Part shown: in pieces, positions 44,551 through 52,493 of the stretch
Layout: the number at the start of each line of letters is the position of its first letter
Numbering within the stretch: the first letter of the stretch is position 1
Program-made: the position numbers and the translations under genes
NCBI RefSeq assembly: GCF_009602435.1
Contig: NZ_VZDQ01000025.1
Span: 248,001-312,000, forward strand
DNA length: 64,000 nt
Direction: 5' to 3'
From: Sediminibacillus terrae
GTDB lineage: Bacteria; Bacillota; Bacilli; Bacillales; Amphibacillaceae
Notes under the pieces: generated by a model
What the model saw: the letters and a program-made list of their open reading frames with translations, nothing else
Told to the model about the DNA's origin: nothing
Databases searched by the model: none

Positions 44551-45011
44551 TTTATGAACACTATAAGCAACTTGTTTTTCTAACAAGTATCAAAACCAAA
44601 TATATATTGCCGCGGTCTATGTTCCACCTGGATGTTTTTAAAACTTAAACGACGTAAGCCCTACCTCTCTTACATCCTTACGGCTCCGAAGCCGATCCAG
44701 TGTGAATAAGTGTTGCTAAAAACTAAGCAGAATGCCAGTTTAATGAGACTTGTCATTTTTAAAAGTTACTTCATTGGCGAAGTCTATTTTTAAATATAAC
44801 ATTCTGCCGGTGGAATGTCAAATACTCTATATATGTTCACTTCCATTATGTGCACATATAAAATATACCCATCCTTCTTCCATCTTAACCTGCATAAAAG
44901 CAGAATGATTAAAATTACCCAGGAAAAGCCAAATCAAGAAACCATCACATCGTCAATGTAACAGAGAAGGCTTGTGTGTCAGTTAGCGGGGAGGTAGCGG
45001 GGTCCGTCAAC
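44551..45011. other. Gene-free stretch with several possible RNA stems
   Basis: No gene seen. ACTTGTT / AACAAGT at about 44570-44588 forms a small hairpin. Around 44650-44700, CGTAAG and CTTACG enclose ~18 bases next to CGGCT-ccga-AGCCG-type sequence, giving two adjacent stems. A minus-strand stretch, AGGTGGAACATAG then ACCGCGG, superficially recalls a T-box but is interrupted. Together these could be a structured RNA or decayed element. Confidence 0.3.
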
Positions 45012-45259
45012 GGGGTCAGTCCCCAAAAAGGAATAACTGTCGGAAAACCGGGTAAAAGAAAAGGCGGAGGGTCAGACCCCGAAGGCATATAATCAGAGAA
45101 AATAATCATTCTGGGGACAGACCTTTAACCAGGAAAAATAGTGATCTGGCAGCATTGTCGCTTCATTTGCAGATGGATTTCGGTGGATTGGGGTCAGTCC
45201 CTCCCCCTCTTCTGTTCTTATAAAAACAGCCAAATCCAAAAGTAGGAGGGACTGACCCC
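45012..45259 (+). repeat. Intergenic cluster of GGGGTCAGTCCCC-type palindromes
   Basis: Copies and variants are at 45012-45024, 45069-45080 (GGGTCAGACCCC), about 45113 (GGGGACAGACC), 45190 (GGGGTCAGTCCC) and 45248-45259 (reverse orientation). Confidence 0.75.
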
Positions 45260-45400
45260 TCGTCGCCACCTCGCGTCGGACCCCCGTCGTCCTCTCATCT
45301 ACTGCTGCTGGTTGGCTGGACTGGCAGATTTGGCGTTTTGTATTATAATAGGGAGGGTCGAGGATTTAATACAGATGATTTCATACTAAAAGGAGTTGTT

Positions 45401-46144
45401 TTGGTGGTAAGTAAACCTGACATAAAATTAATTGCACTGGATATGGACGGGACGTTGCTGAATTCGAATGAGGAAATTTCGGAGGCAAATCGCAAGGCGA
45501 TTACAGAAGCCCGTAACAAAGGGGTGGAGGTTGTTCTTTCCACTGGACGGCATCGGTCATCATGCGAAGCACATGCAATCTCTTTGAATCTTTCTTCTTA
45601 TTTGATCACGGTAAATGGAAGTGAGATTTGGACGTCAGAAGGCGAACTGGTATCCCGTCAGTCTTTAGATATCGAGACCATCAAAAAGTTGGTCGATCTT
45701 AATGAGCGATACGGAACGCGCGCGTGGATGGCATCCACGGAAAAAGTCTTCCGCGGAGAGTTTCCGGCTGACCTGGAAGGATACGAATGGCTCAAGGTAG
45801 GCATCGATATCGACAGCGAAGAGGTCAAAGATCGAATCCTCGAAGAATTGGAAGATAACGATTTGCTCGAGCTAAGTAATTCCCATCCGATGAATATCGA
45901 AATCAATGCGGTTGGTATCAACAAAGCGAGAGCTTTAGAAAAAATTTGCGGACTGATGGGCATCACACTGGATCAGGTAATGACTGTAGGCGACAGCCTC
46001 AATGACATCAAAATGATTCAGGAAGCAGGACTGGGAGTAGCGATGGGCAATGCCCAGGAAGAAGTAAAGCAGACTGCCGATTGGGTTACCGCCGATAATA
46101 ATCATGACGGAGTTGCCAAAGCGATCGAACATTGGATTCTGTAA
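45401..46144 (+). CDS. Cof-type HAD-IIB phosphatase
   Basis: A 247-aa haloacid-dehalogenase-like phosphatase. TTG 45401 (or GTG 45404) follows AAAGGAG; the frame upstream is open but lacks a site. HAD motif I is ALDMDGTLLNS with the nucleophile Asp, motif II STGR, and motif IV TVGDSLNDIKMI. A C2-type cap lies between them, and GVAMGNAQEEVKQTADWVT is typical of the Cof/YwpJ/YkrA group. Such enzymes dephosphorylate sugar phosphates, FMN or PLP with low specificity, so no substrate is assigned. A strong terminator follows. Confidence 0.92.
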   Translation: MVVSKPDIKLIALDMDGTLLNSNEEISEANRKAITEARNKGVEVVLSTGRHRSSCEAHAISLNLSSYLITVNGSEIWTSEGELVSRQSLDIETIKKLVDLNERYGTRAWMASTEKVFRGEFPADLEGYEWLKVGIDIDSEEVKDRILEELEDNDLLELSNSHPMNIEINAVGINKARALEKICGLMGITLDQVMTVGDSLNDIKMIQEAGLGVAMGNAQEEVKQTADWVTADNNHDGVAKAIEHWIL

Positions 46145-46157
46145 AACTCTGCAAGTA

Positions 46158-46190
46158 AAAAACGCTTGGATCAGCATCCAAGCGTTTTTA
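46158..46190. terminator. Bidirectional terminator
   Basis: AAAAACGCTTGGAT (46158-46171) and ATCCAAGCGTTTTT (46176-46189) form a 14-bp perfect stem with a 4-base loop. Confidence 0.92.
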
Positions 46191-46284
46191 TTAAGTTATA
46201 AAGAGAAATCCGTTTTATCGTCTGTTCCCGCCTGTTTCGCGTCCTTTTTGCTTGCAGGAGGCGGGGAGACCGTTTCTGCATTTC

Positions 46285-47160
46285 TTAGGTGTCAGCACGA
46301 CTGTCATTCAGCCTGTTTACCAGGTTCATTGCATATTCTGCAGCTTCATCAGGATAATCGATATTTAATCTTCTGCATACGTTAGTCGATATCTTATGGA
46401 AAAAAATCATAGTATTGTTCAAGGCTTCCCACGTTTCCTCCTGCTCGTAGCGGGCGTAAAGCCTTTTGAACTGTTCACAGGCATTTGACCCTGCCCAGTT
46501 TTCAAAAAAACGATATCCGTGCCAAACTTGGATGTCGGCGCTTTCTTGTGTATTTACTTCCAGTTTCATCATTCGAATAAGACAGTCTTTCATATAGCCA
46601 TCACAAATGGATTTCCCATCCAGCAGTTCTCCACGCCGTAACTTTTTCGTCGCCAGATAGGCATGATACCAAAAATCATGGATGTGATTTTCAATATCCC
46701 TGTGTGCCACCCTTTGGTTATCGGGCGGTAGGGCTTTCGCTTTTTGGATGATCGACCGGGTGATGTCATCTTTATCAACCACTACTTTTACGCCTTTGGC
46801 GAGAACATGGAGTACTTCCGTATTTTTTTCCATCCTGGATAACGTTGTTACTGGAAATAAGGCAAAATCGACATCCAGTCCTCCCTCAAACAAGACCCTT
46901 CGTTCCGTGCTCTCTCCTACAGCAGTCTTTTCCAGAAAGGTAATAACAGGTCTTCCGATGTGTGAAAGCCACTTTTTATCATTTAAAAAGGGTTCCGGGT
47001 TTTCAGTGAAAAGGACAAGGTCGAGATCTGCCCACTCATCTGCCGGCATTTTTTCTCTGGCTCTGGATCCGACAATGAAGGCGGCCCGGATGTTTTCGTT
47101 TTTTTCTGCATAACGAACGAATTTGTCTATCAGTTCATCAAAAGCTACTTGAGACATCAT
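46285..47160 (-). CDS. Aminoglycoside 6-adenylyltransferase-like protein (AadK family)
   Basis: A 291-aa nucleotidyltransferase. The polymerase-beta-type active site is FIVGSRAR followed by the metal-binding DEWADLDLVLF, with a third acidic strand in GGLDVDFALFP. The C-terminal helical half (HIHDFWYHAYLATKKLRRGE) matches the ANT(6)/AadK streptomycin adenylyltransferase family common on Bacillus chromosomes. It could confer streptomycin resistance or modify another substrate. AGAGGTG precedes the start. It follows the YdcF-like gene by 15 bases, so the two are co-transcribed. Confidence 0.88.
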   Translation of the reverse strand: MMSQVAFDELIDKFVRYAEKNENIRAAFIVGSRAREKMPADEWADLDLVLFTENPEPFLNDKKWLSHIGRPVITFLEKTAVGESTERRVLFEGGLDVDFALFPVTTLSRMEKNTEVLHVLAKGVKVVVDKDDITRSIIQKAKALPPDNQRVAHRDIENHIHDFWYHAYLATKKLRRGELLDGKSICDGYMKDCLIRMMKLEVNTQESADIQVWHGYRFFENWAGSNACEQFKRLYARYEQEETWEALNNTMIFFHKISTNVCRRLNIDYPDEAAEYAMNLVNRLNDSRADT

Positions 47161-47175
47161 GTAGCACCTCTCTTA

Positions 47176-47781
47176 TCATTCGGTGATCTTTTCATCTACT
47201 AGAGCTCCTTGTTTCACATAACGAATGATTTTAACAGCTTCGGCAAAGGCGCGTTTTCTTCCTTGTTCAGTCTGAAACCAATTGTTTTTCCCGGTTAGAA
47301 GATCATCTGCAGGACATAAGGAAAAAGCTATCCAGTCCGGCATATAGGTTTTCATTGTCAAATGAAGCCTTCTCATATGATAGGAAGCTGTAACCACAAT
47401 CAGTCTTTCGATTTTATACAGATGGAAGGTGCGATCCAGCACGAGCAGCGAGGCGAGTACGTTCTCCAGTGTATGTCGGGAAAGGGTTTCGGTCAAAATG
47501 TCTTCTTCCGGGATCCCCAACGCCATTGCTTCGTTTTTTAATTCGATTGCTTCCGGATGATTTTTCGCCCCCCATGTCACACCGCCGGAGAACAGGATTT
47601 TCCCGGCGCGCCCTTGCCTATAGAGCTCGACGGCCTTGGGGAGCCGGTACTGAACTGCCATGCTACTGCCGGCCACTACGATACAATCACCGTTTTGGTT
47701 GTCATCTTCAACGCCGGTAAACAATAAAGATTCCAAGTGGGCATCAGTCAGTTTGCTTTCGTTCAGTTCCGAAATGTACAT
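47176..47781 (-). CDS. YdcF/ElyC-like DUF218 protein
   Basis: A 201-aa protein with the DUF218 core: DCIVVAGSSMAVQYRLPKAVEL, ILFSGG, EAMALGIPEEDILTE and LIVVTASYHMRR. In this family (YdcF, SanA, ElyC) members bind nucleotide cofactors or act in envelope polymer metabolism. This copy has no transmembrane helix and is therefore cytoplasmic. GGAGGTGAGGTG precedes ATG 47781. It is the first gene of a two-gene unit with the adenylyltransferase-like gene. Confidence 0.85.
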   Translation of the reverse strand: MYISELNESKLTDAHLESLLFTGVEDDNQNGDCIVVAGSSMAVQYRLPKAVELYRQGRAGKILFSGGVTWGAKNHPEAIELKNEAMALGIPEEDILTETLSRHTLENVLASLLVLDRTFHLYKIERLIVVTASYHMRRLHLTMKTYMPDWIAFSLCPADDLLTGKNNWFQTEQGRKRAFAEAVKIIRYVKQGALVDEKITE

Positions 47782-47910
47782 GTGTCACCTCACCTCCATT
47801 CGGTTGGTTGTCTTTGTTTAGAATATGTCGGTTTCCCTTTAAATGTATCATAACCTGGGTGGAATCAGTGCTAGTTCCAAAAAAAATCATCAAAAAGCCA
47901 TTTATAATGA

Positions 47911-47947
47911 AAAGAGCCTGAATCCTTTGCGTGATTCAGGCTCTTTT
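47911..47947. terminator. Bidirectional terminator next to sinI
   Basis: AAAGAGCCTGAATC (47911-47924) and GATTCAGGCTCTTT (47933-47946) form a perfect 14-bp stem immediately beyond the sinI stop, with T- and A-rich flanks. Confidence 0.92.
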
Positions 47948-47949
47948 CA

Positions 47950-48093
47950 TTATTTTGTTGTTCTCTCTTCGATCCTGCCGTTGGTATGGAGAAAGCTGCG
48001 CACTTCCTCCGGTGTCATTCCAAGTCCTTTGGCGCTGATGATCAGTTGCATCCATTCCTGGTCCAGAAAATCTTGCTCATTCGTTTTTCTCAT
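47950..48093 (-). CDS. sinI: SinI-like anti-repressor
   Basis: A 47-aa protein, too short for routine gene callers. The core LDQEWMQLIISAKGLGMTPEEVRSFL matches SinI (LDxEWxxLMxxAKxxxxSxEEIRxFL), the peptide that binds SinR through its dimerisation helices and frees matrix genes. ATG 48093 overlaps the sinR stop (ATGA), so translation is coupled. The order sinR-sinI is the reverse of B. subtilis sinI-sinR. In B. subtilis sinI has a Spo0A-controlled promoter; here it would be made together with its target, which implies a different control logic. Confidence 0.88.
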   Translation of the reverse strand: MRKTNEQDFLDQEWMQLIISAKGLGMTPEEVRSFLHTNGRIEERTTK

Positions 48094-48461
48094 TGTTTTC
48101 CTCCATTATGGACATTTTCTTTTCCATCCAGCCAGTTCTTGAATTTCACGTATTCCAGAAGATCCCGAAAGTCATCTTTACTCATGCCTTCATCGATCGC
48201 TTTTTGAAAAAGCCCCTCCCATTCTTTATCCAGTTTGGGTGTTTCATTCTTCTTGTTATCCTCTGGCTGCTGGTCCAGCAGGTAATCAATACTCGTATCA
48301 AGCGCTGAAGCAATCTTGGATAGTATTTGCAGTGACGGATTCTGTTGTATGTCACGCTCTATGTAGCTTAAGTAAGACTTTGATACACACGCCGCCCTGG
48401 CAAGCTCTGTAATCGAGTACCCTTTTTTCCTTCTTTGGTTTCTAACCCGGTTACCAATCAT
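48090..48461 (-). CDS. sinR: SinR-like master biofilm repressor
   Basis: A 123-aa regulator with an N-terminal Xre domain (MIGNRVRNQRRKKGYSITEL, then SKSYLSYIERDIQQNPSL) and the C-terminal SinR oligomerisation helices (LDKEWEGLFQKAIDEGMSKDDF, EFVKFKNWL-type ending). The start is set at MIGNRVR (48461) because that is where SinR begins and a GGGAAG site lies upstream; the frame is open 26 codons further. It is divergent from the calY/tasA-tapA-sipW operon. The intervening region is packed with GTTCTTT-like sites that match the SinR operator consensus GTTCTYT. Confidence 0.93.
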   Translation of the reverse strand: MIGNRVRNQRRKKGYSITELARAACVSKSYLSYIERDIQQNPSLQILSKIASALDTSIDYLLDQQPEDNKKNETPKLDKEWEGLFQKAIDEGMSKDDFRDLLEYVKFKNWLDGKENVHNGGKQ

Positions 48462-48542
48462 GGCTTTCTTCCCATCTTTGGTTGTAATAAAGAACAGAGC
48501 AAATGCATACAGTGCTGTCTTGTTCATTATATAAAACAATGC

Positions 48543-48727
48543 GTTCTATAAAAAATACAAAATAATAAGAAAATAAGCGTAATTTCGTAAAAACGAACGA
48601 TATTCGTTCTTAATCAAGAAAAACGGACGAATTTGCGGTTTTTCAATCGAGCAATAATGGCATATACTCCAATTGTTAGTTCTTTAAAAAGAACGATATA
48701 GAACGAATAACGAACGACGGCGTTCCT
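48543..48727. promoter_or_regulatory. SinR operators and matrix-operon promoter
   Basis: The promoter TTGTTA (48673-48678), 18 bases, TATAGA (48697-48702) carries a perfect palindrome, GTTCTTT-aa-AAAGAAC (48679-48694), filling the spacer. Further sites are GAACGA-tat-TCGTTC (48595-48609), GTTCTTA (48606), GTTCTAT (48543) and repeated GAACGA at 48701 and 48712. These resemble the SinR consensus GTTCTYT. Confidence 0.65.
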
Positions 48728-48796
48728 TGTTTGTAACTCCTCCAGTAGGTAGGAGTTCAAAAATATAAAAAAAGGAAAGAAAGAGGAGGAGAAAGA

Positions 48797-49414
48797 ATGA
48801 GCGTTAAAAAGAAATTGGGTATGGGAGTTATGTCGGCCGCGCTTGGATTATCTTTGATCGGGGGAGGTACATATGCATATTTCAGTGATACTGCCGAAAC
48901 AAACAGCACCTTTGCTGCAGGTACATTGGATTTGAATGCAGAGCCGACTACTATCATCGATGTCGATAACTTGAAACCAGGTGACTGGATGACTAGATCC
49001 TTTGAGCTGCAAAACACAGGATCTTTGGATATTGCGGAAGTTCTGTTAAGTACTGACTATTCTGTAGGTGATGCAGAAGGTAACAACACCGAAGACTTCG
49101 GCGAACATATCAGAGTTAACTTCCTATGGAACGACGACAAGGCTACTATTCCGCCAAACGATTTAATTTCCGATGATATTATCTATGAAACTACATTGAG
49201 CGAATTGAAATCGATGTCTCCAGATGCCGTGGAAAATCATATCTTCATTCCATGGTTGGAAGAAAATGATGGATTGCAGGCTGGCGACTCCGATACACTT
49301 TACGTGCAATTTGAGTTTGTGGATAACGGCGAAGATCAAAACGAGTTCCAAGGAGACTCTCTAGAGCTTGAGTGGACGTTCGAAGCCCATCAAGAAGCTG
49401 GCGAAAGAAGATAA
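48797..49414 (+). CDS. calY: TasA/CalY-family biofilm matrix fibre protein
   Basis: A 205-aa secreted protein. The signal peptide is KKKLGMGVMSAALGLSLIGGGTYA followed by YFSDTAETNSTFAAGTLDL, the SipW-type cleavage context seen in TasA and camelysin. LKPGDWMTRSFELQNTGSLDI and a C-terminal beta-sandwich follow. TasA-like proteins polymerise into extracellular matrix fibres. GAGGAGGAG precedes ATG 48797. It heads an operon with tapA and sipW; in B. subtilis the order is tapA-sipW-tasA. A hairpin after this gene should favour excess fibre protein over TapA and SipW. Confidence 0.92.
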   Translation: MSVKKKLGMGVMSAALGLSLIGGGTYAYFSDTAETNSTFAAGTLDLNAEPTTIIDVDNLKPGDWMTRSFELQNTGSLDIAEVLLSTDYSVGDAEGNNTEDFGEHIRVNFLWNDDKATIPPNDLISDDIIYETTLSELKSMSPDAVENHIFIPWLEENDGLQAGDSDTLYVQFEFVDNGEDQNEFQGDSLELEWTFEAHQEAGERR

Positions 49415-49425
49415 GTCGGTTTACA

Positions 49426-49452
49426 GGAAAGGTGAGCAGCCCTCACCTTTCC
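49426..49452 (+). terminator. Hairpin between calY and tapA, partial terminator
   Basis: GGAAAGGTGAG (49426-49436) and CTCACCTTTCC (49442-49452) form a perfect 11-bp stem with a 5-base loop. The following T tract is interrupted (ATCCTTATTCTTTC), suggesting incomplete termination or mRNA processing. Confidence 0.7.
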
Positions 49453-49528
49453 ATCCTTATTCTTTCTCATGAATAGGCAATCAACTTTGTATATTGATAA
49501 GAAAGAATAAAAATCAGGGAGGTTCCCC

Positions 49529-50389
49529 ATGCGAAGCACGCGTTTAGCAAAATATAAAAGAAAATACAAAAAAGCTGTGATAGCCCTGCAAATCCTGGCA
49601 ATGTGGTATGCCGCCGTGTACAGTGCTGCGCTGCTCACTTCTCCGACCGGAGCGTACTTTCACGACACCGCCGAAGCGATGACGACTATCCCGATTGGCG
49701 AGTGGGAGACGGATGAGTGGGATAAGAGTTCACTGGCTTTCCTTGGCGAAAAAGATCAAAAAGTGAAAGCGTGTGGTCCGGAAAAAATCAAAGTCAAACT
49801 GAAAAACGGCGGAGAAGATATGAAGGTCACCTCTACTTATGAAGTGTATTATGCAGCCAAGGGCAATCCGAAAAAAGGAGAAAAACTGGAACTGGCATCA
49901 GATGAAGGCACGGTAAAGAAATTGAAAAATGGTGAAAAGGTCGAACTGACATTTTTAGCTGAAGAACCAGGAAACTATAAATTCAAAGCTTATCAGGTCG
50001 AAGGACATCCAGGCAAAGGGGAACTTTGGAGCGAAACGATTACGATAGAATGCAAGAAAGCGAAAAAGGCAGAAGCCGACAAGGAAGAAGAGGTAGAGGA
50101 ACAGCCGGCAGAAGAAAAAGCTGGATCAGAAGATAAGGTAACGGAAGAAATAGACAGTGACCAGGAAACCGAAAAAGAGGAAGAAGAAGCAGCGGATAAA
50201 AAGCAGGAATCTGACAAAGCGGCCGAAGAGAAACAGGTAGAATCGGAACAAAAGCAAGAAGAACAGTCGGAGGGAAAACAGGTGAATGCTGCCGACACCC
50301 AAACAGAAACATCGGAAAATCAACAGGAAAAAGGGAAAGAAAAGGAAGCATCGCAAACCAAAGAAAAGAGCGAGGGTGACAAGGAATGA
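49529..50389 (+). CDS. tapA: TapA-like amyloid fibre anchoring/assembly protein
   Basis: A 286-aa secreted protein. A basic start and hydrophobic helix (VIALQILAMWYAAVYSAALLT) lead to the SipW-type site (PTGAYFHDTAEA). The folded domain (WDKSSLAFLGE, CGPEKIKVKLKNGGEDM, GNYKFKAYQVEGHPGKGELWSE) has the two Cys and overall pattern of TapA (YqxM). The last ~110 residues are Glu/Lys/Gln-rich low complexity. TapA anchors and seeds TasA fibres at the wall. It follows calY by 114 bases, has GGGAGG before ATG 49529, and overlaps sipW by four bases. Confidence 0.85.
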   Translation: MRSTRLAKYKRKYKKAVIALQILAMWYAAVYSAALLTSPTGAYFHDTAEAMTTIPIGEWETDEWDKSSLAFLGEKDQKVKACGPEKIKVKLKNGGEDMKVTSTYEVYYAAKGNPKKGEKLELASDEGTVKKLKNGEKVELTFLAEEPGNYKFKAYQVEGHPGKGELWSETITIECKKAKKAEADKEEEVEEQPAEEKAGSEDKVTEEIDSDQETEKEEEEAADKKQESDKAAEEKQVESEQKQEEQSEGKQVNAADTQTETSENQQEKGKEKEASQTKEKSEGDKE

Positions 50390-50982
50390 AGAAAAGTATG
50401 AAGCTGATCATGAGGTGGCTGAGCCGTCTCGTAACGTTCACATTATTTGCGACACTCTTGTTTATGGTATTTGTCGTGATTTCCTCGAAAGCGTCTGGCG
50501 GTGAACCGCAAGTAATGGGCTATCAGTTGAAAACGGTACTTTCAGGATCGATGGAGCCAGGCATCAAGACGGGATCAGTCATTGCGGTAAAACCGGGCGG
50601 CGATATGACACGTTTTGAAAAAGGTGATGTCATTACATTTCAGACAGAGGAAGAGCTGCTGATCACTCATAGAATCGTCGACGTAACGACCAGCGGCGAC
50701 AATGTTCTTTATGAAACAAAAGGGGATAACAACGACGCTGCAGATAGAGAACCGGTTTTGTCGCAAAATGTAGTCGGAGAATACAGCGGATTCACGGTTC
50801 CTTATGTCGGCTATTTTATAAGCTTTGCCCAGTCTAAAGAGGGAAGTGCATTGCTTCTGATATTGCCGGGAATTCTCCTGCTCGGCTATGCCGGATTCAC
50901 TATTTGGCAGACCATTTCCCAGCTTGATGCCAAAAGCAAAAAAGCAGCTGTTGCAAAACAGGAAGAGACTACCGAATCATAA
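50386..50982 (+). CDS. sipW: SipW-like signal peptidase I (ER type)
   Basis: A 198-aa membrane protease. There is one N-terminal transmembrane helix (LVTFTLFATLLFMVFVVISS) and a C-terminal one (SALLLILPGILLLGYAGF). The catalytic Ser is in VLSGSMEPGI, and a His (LLITHRIVDV) replaces the Lys of bacterial-type enzymes, as in SipW and eukaryotic/archaeal signal peptidases. It should process CalY, TapA and probably the TasA-like protein encoded next. The start overlaps tapA (ATGA), and an acidic Lys/Glu tail follows the last helix. Confidence 0.94.
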   Translation: MKKSMKLIMRWLSRLVTFTLFATLLFMVFVVISSKASGGEPQVMGYQLKTVLSGSMEPGIKTGSVIAVKPGGDMTRFEKGDVITFQTEEELLITHRIVDVTTSGDNVLYETKGDNNDAADREPVLSQNVVGEYSGFTVPYVGYFISFAQSKEGSALLLILPGILLLGYAGFTIWQTISQLDAKSKKAAVAKQEETTES

Positions 50983-51007
50983 TTGATGAAGATAGAGGGT
51001 GAGATGG

Positions 51008-51676
51008 ATGAAAAACAAAGCCCAGCTTCTTTTTACGACTGCTTGCGGTCTAGTGGTTTTTATCATGATTTTTTCCACAGTCGGATATCACAAATCATTC
51101 GCAAGTAGTAATGAAATCGATATTGAAACGTTGCCAAAAGACATCTTGTTCGATGTGGACGACATGAAACCAGGTGACTGGGCAACGAGGACCTACACCA
51201 TCCAAAACATGGGATCCCGGGATATGGACTACTACCTTTCAGCCCAGTTCGAATCGGGATCGGAAAAACTGTACAAAGTTTTGATGCTCGAAGTTAAAGA
51301 TGGAGAAGAGTCTTTATACAGCGGAAGCCTTGCCGGGTTTACCGATTTAGAAAAAAGACCGCTGTCTGTGAATGATGAAGAAGAATTGACATTCACCGTG
51401 GATTTTCCAAAAGAGCTCGGCAATGAATTTCAGGGACTGATCAGTGATTTTTCCATCCTTGTTAGTGCAGAAGGAAATCCATCAGCAGGTGGATCACCAG
51501 ATACCGGAGCAGGTTCAAGTGAAACGGACAGTGATGGAGTTGGTGAAGGACATAATCTGCCGGATACCGCCACACATATGTTCAATCTATTGCTTGCTGG
51601 TACAGCGTTGGTTCTTATCGGGGCAGCTATTTATCTGTACAGCAGACGCAGCAGGAAAGGCATAAAGATAAGTTAG
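51008..51676 (+). CDS. TasA/CalY-like protein with LPxTA wall anchor
   Basis: A 222-aa secreted protein. Residues about 5-30 are a signal peptide (LLFTTACGLVVFIMIFSTVG). The mature part has the TasA-family segment DDMKPGDWATRTYTIQNMGSRDMDYYL, then a Gly/Ser/Asp linker and a complete sorting signal: LPDTA, a hydrophobic helix (FNLLLAGTALVLIGAAIYLY) and a positive tail (SRRSRKG). LPxTA-type motifs are used by class D sortases in Bacillus. ATG 51008 follows AGGGTGA; GTG 50999 overlaps the site. As the last gene of the matrix operon, it probably links fibres covalently to peptidoglycan. Confidence 0.85.
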   Translation: MKNKAQLLFTTACGLVVFIMIFSTVGYHKSFASSNEIDIETLPKDILFDVDDMKPGDWATRTYTIQNMGSRDMDYYLSAQFESGSEKLYKVLMLEVKDGEESLYSGSLAGFTDLEKRPLSVNDEEELTFTVDFPKELGNEFQGLISDFSILVSAEGNPSAGGSPDTGAGSSETDSDGVGEGHNLPDTATHMFNLLLAGTALVLIGAAIYLYSRRSRKGIKIS

Positions 51677-51678
51677 TT

Positions 51679-51758
51679 GAAAAAGGTCTTGCATTACCCC
51701 CAATAATCAGGACCTTTTTCTATACAAAGGACGTTCTTCATAAAGAACGTCCTTTTTT
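51679..51758 (+). terminator. Tandem terminators closing the matrix operon
   Basis: AAAAAGGTC / GGACCTTTTT at 51679-51719 is followed by AAAGGACGTTCTT (51726-51738) / AAGAACGTCCTTT (51743-51755) with T6. Confidence 0.9.
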
Positions 51759-51839
51759 AAAGAGAGGAACATAAGGCTCTGTTGTGGGTCTGTCCAAGGT
51801 CCGGGCGATGAGCTTTTCAAGGGAGAAACGGGGGATGGA

Positions 51840-52136
51840 ATGAAAGCGTGTTTCCTTTACTTGTCATTGCTAAATGTTTTGGATGGCGTGATCACCTTCC
51901 TGGGAATCAAGCATGGTTATATATCGGAAGCAAATCCGTTGATGAACGAACTTTACCAGAGTGGTCCGCTTTTTTTCTTGCTAGTGAAAATGCTGCTGTC
52001 CGCCATGCTTATCAGCTTTTGTGTTATCGAAAAGCTTCCGCAGTCCCTTACTGCAAGACTACTGGGCTGTACGGCGGCAGTGGTGTACTCGGTTATCTGC
52101 CTGATGCATGGTTTCTGGTTATGGCAGCTTACCTGA
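51840..52136 (+). CDS. DUF5658 family small membrane protein
   Basis: A 98-aa protein with three transmembrane helices. The opening FLYLSLLNVLDGVITFLGIKHG, then SEANPLMNELYQSGPLFFLLVK, is the DUF5658 pattern, where the Asp and the EANP motif are conserved. The function is unknown. GGGGG lies a few bases before ATG 51840. The next gene begins 35 bases downstream with its own strong ribosome site. Confidence 0.82.
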   Translation: MKACFLYLSLLNVLDGVITFLGIKHGYISEANPLMNELYQSGPLFFLLVKMLLSAMLISFCVIEKLPQSLTARLLGCTAAVVYSVICLMHGFWLWQLT

Positions 52137-52171
52137 TGGCATATTCATAGACACAGAAGGAGGTTCTTTTC

Positions 52172-52393
52172 ATGTATCGAAAAACATGTAATCGTTGCTC
52201 TCAGCCTTCATACAGCAGTACCAAAATCGGCGGCTGGATTTGCCCGGTGTGCAACCAGGATCTGACCCAATTGAAGGCACGGAATCCGAATGATCCGAGG
52301 GATATGCCGCGGAATGATTATCAGACAGATAAGCTGAGAGTACGTTATAAACAACAGCCAGATCACCCACCAGCTTTTTCTGTTTATGTTTAG
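52172..52393 (+). CDS. Small zinc-ribbon protein
   Basis: A 73-aa protein with two CxxC knuckles (TCNRCSQPSY and WICPVCNQDLT) that should bind one zinc ion, then a basic, proline-containing tail. AAGGAGG precedes ATG 52172. No family name can be given with confidence; similar short zinc ribbons in Bacilli are uncharacterised and could bind nucleic acid. Confidence 0.72.
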   Translation: MYRKTCNRCSQPSYSSTKIGGWICPVCNQDLTQLKARNPNDPRDMPRNDYQTDKLRVRYKQQPDHPPAFSVYV

Positions 52394-52493
52394 CGATTTA
52401 TCCTGAGGAATAGACTGCTCATACCGACAAACAGCGACAAATGTATTATACTTGTTGTATAGAGTTGGATGAACAGTGAAAGGAGCGCTGAGG

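Noticed and set aside
44600-44660. T-box riboswitch on the minus strand
   Set aside because: AGGTGGAAC and ACCGCGG are separated by ATAG, no specifier stem or aminoacyl-tRNA gene follows on that strand, and the antiterminator cannot be drawn.
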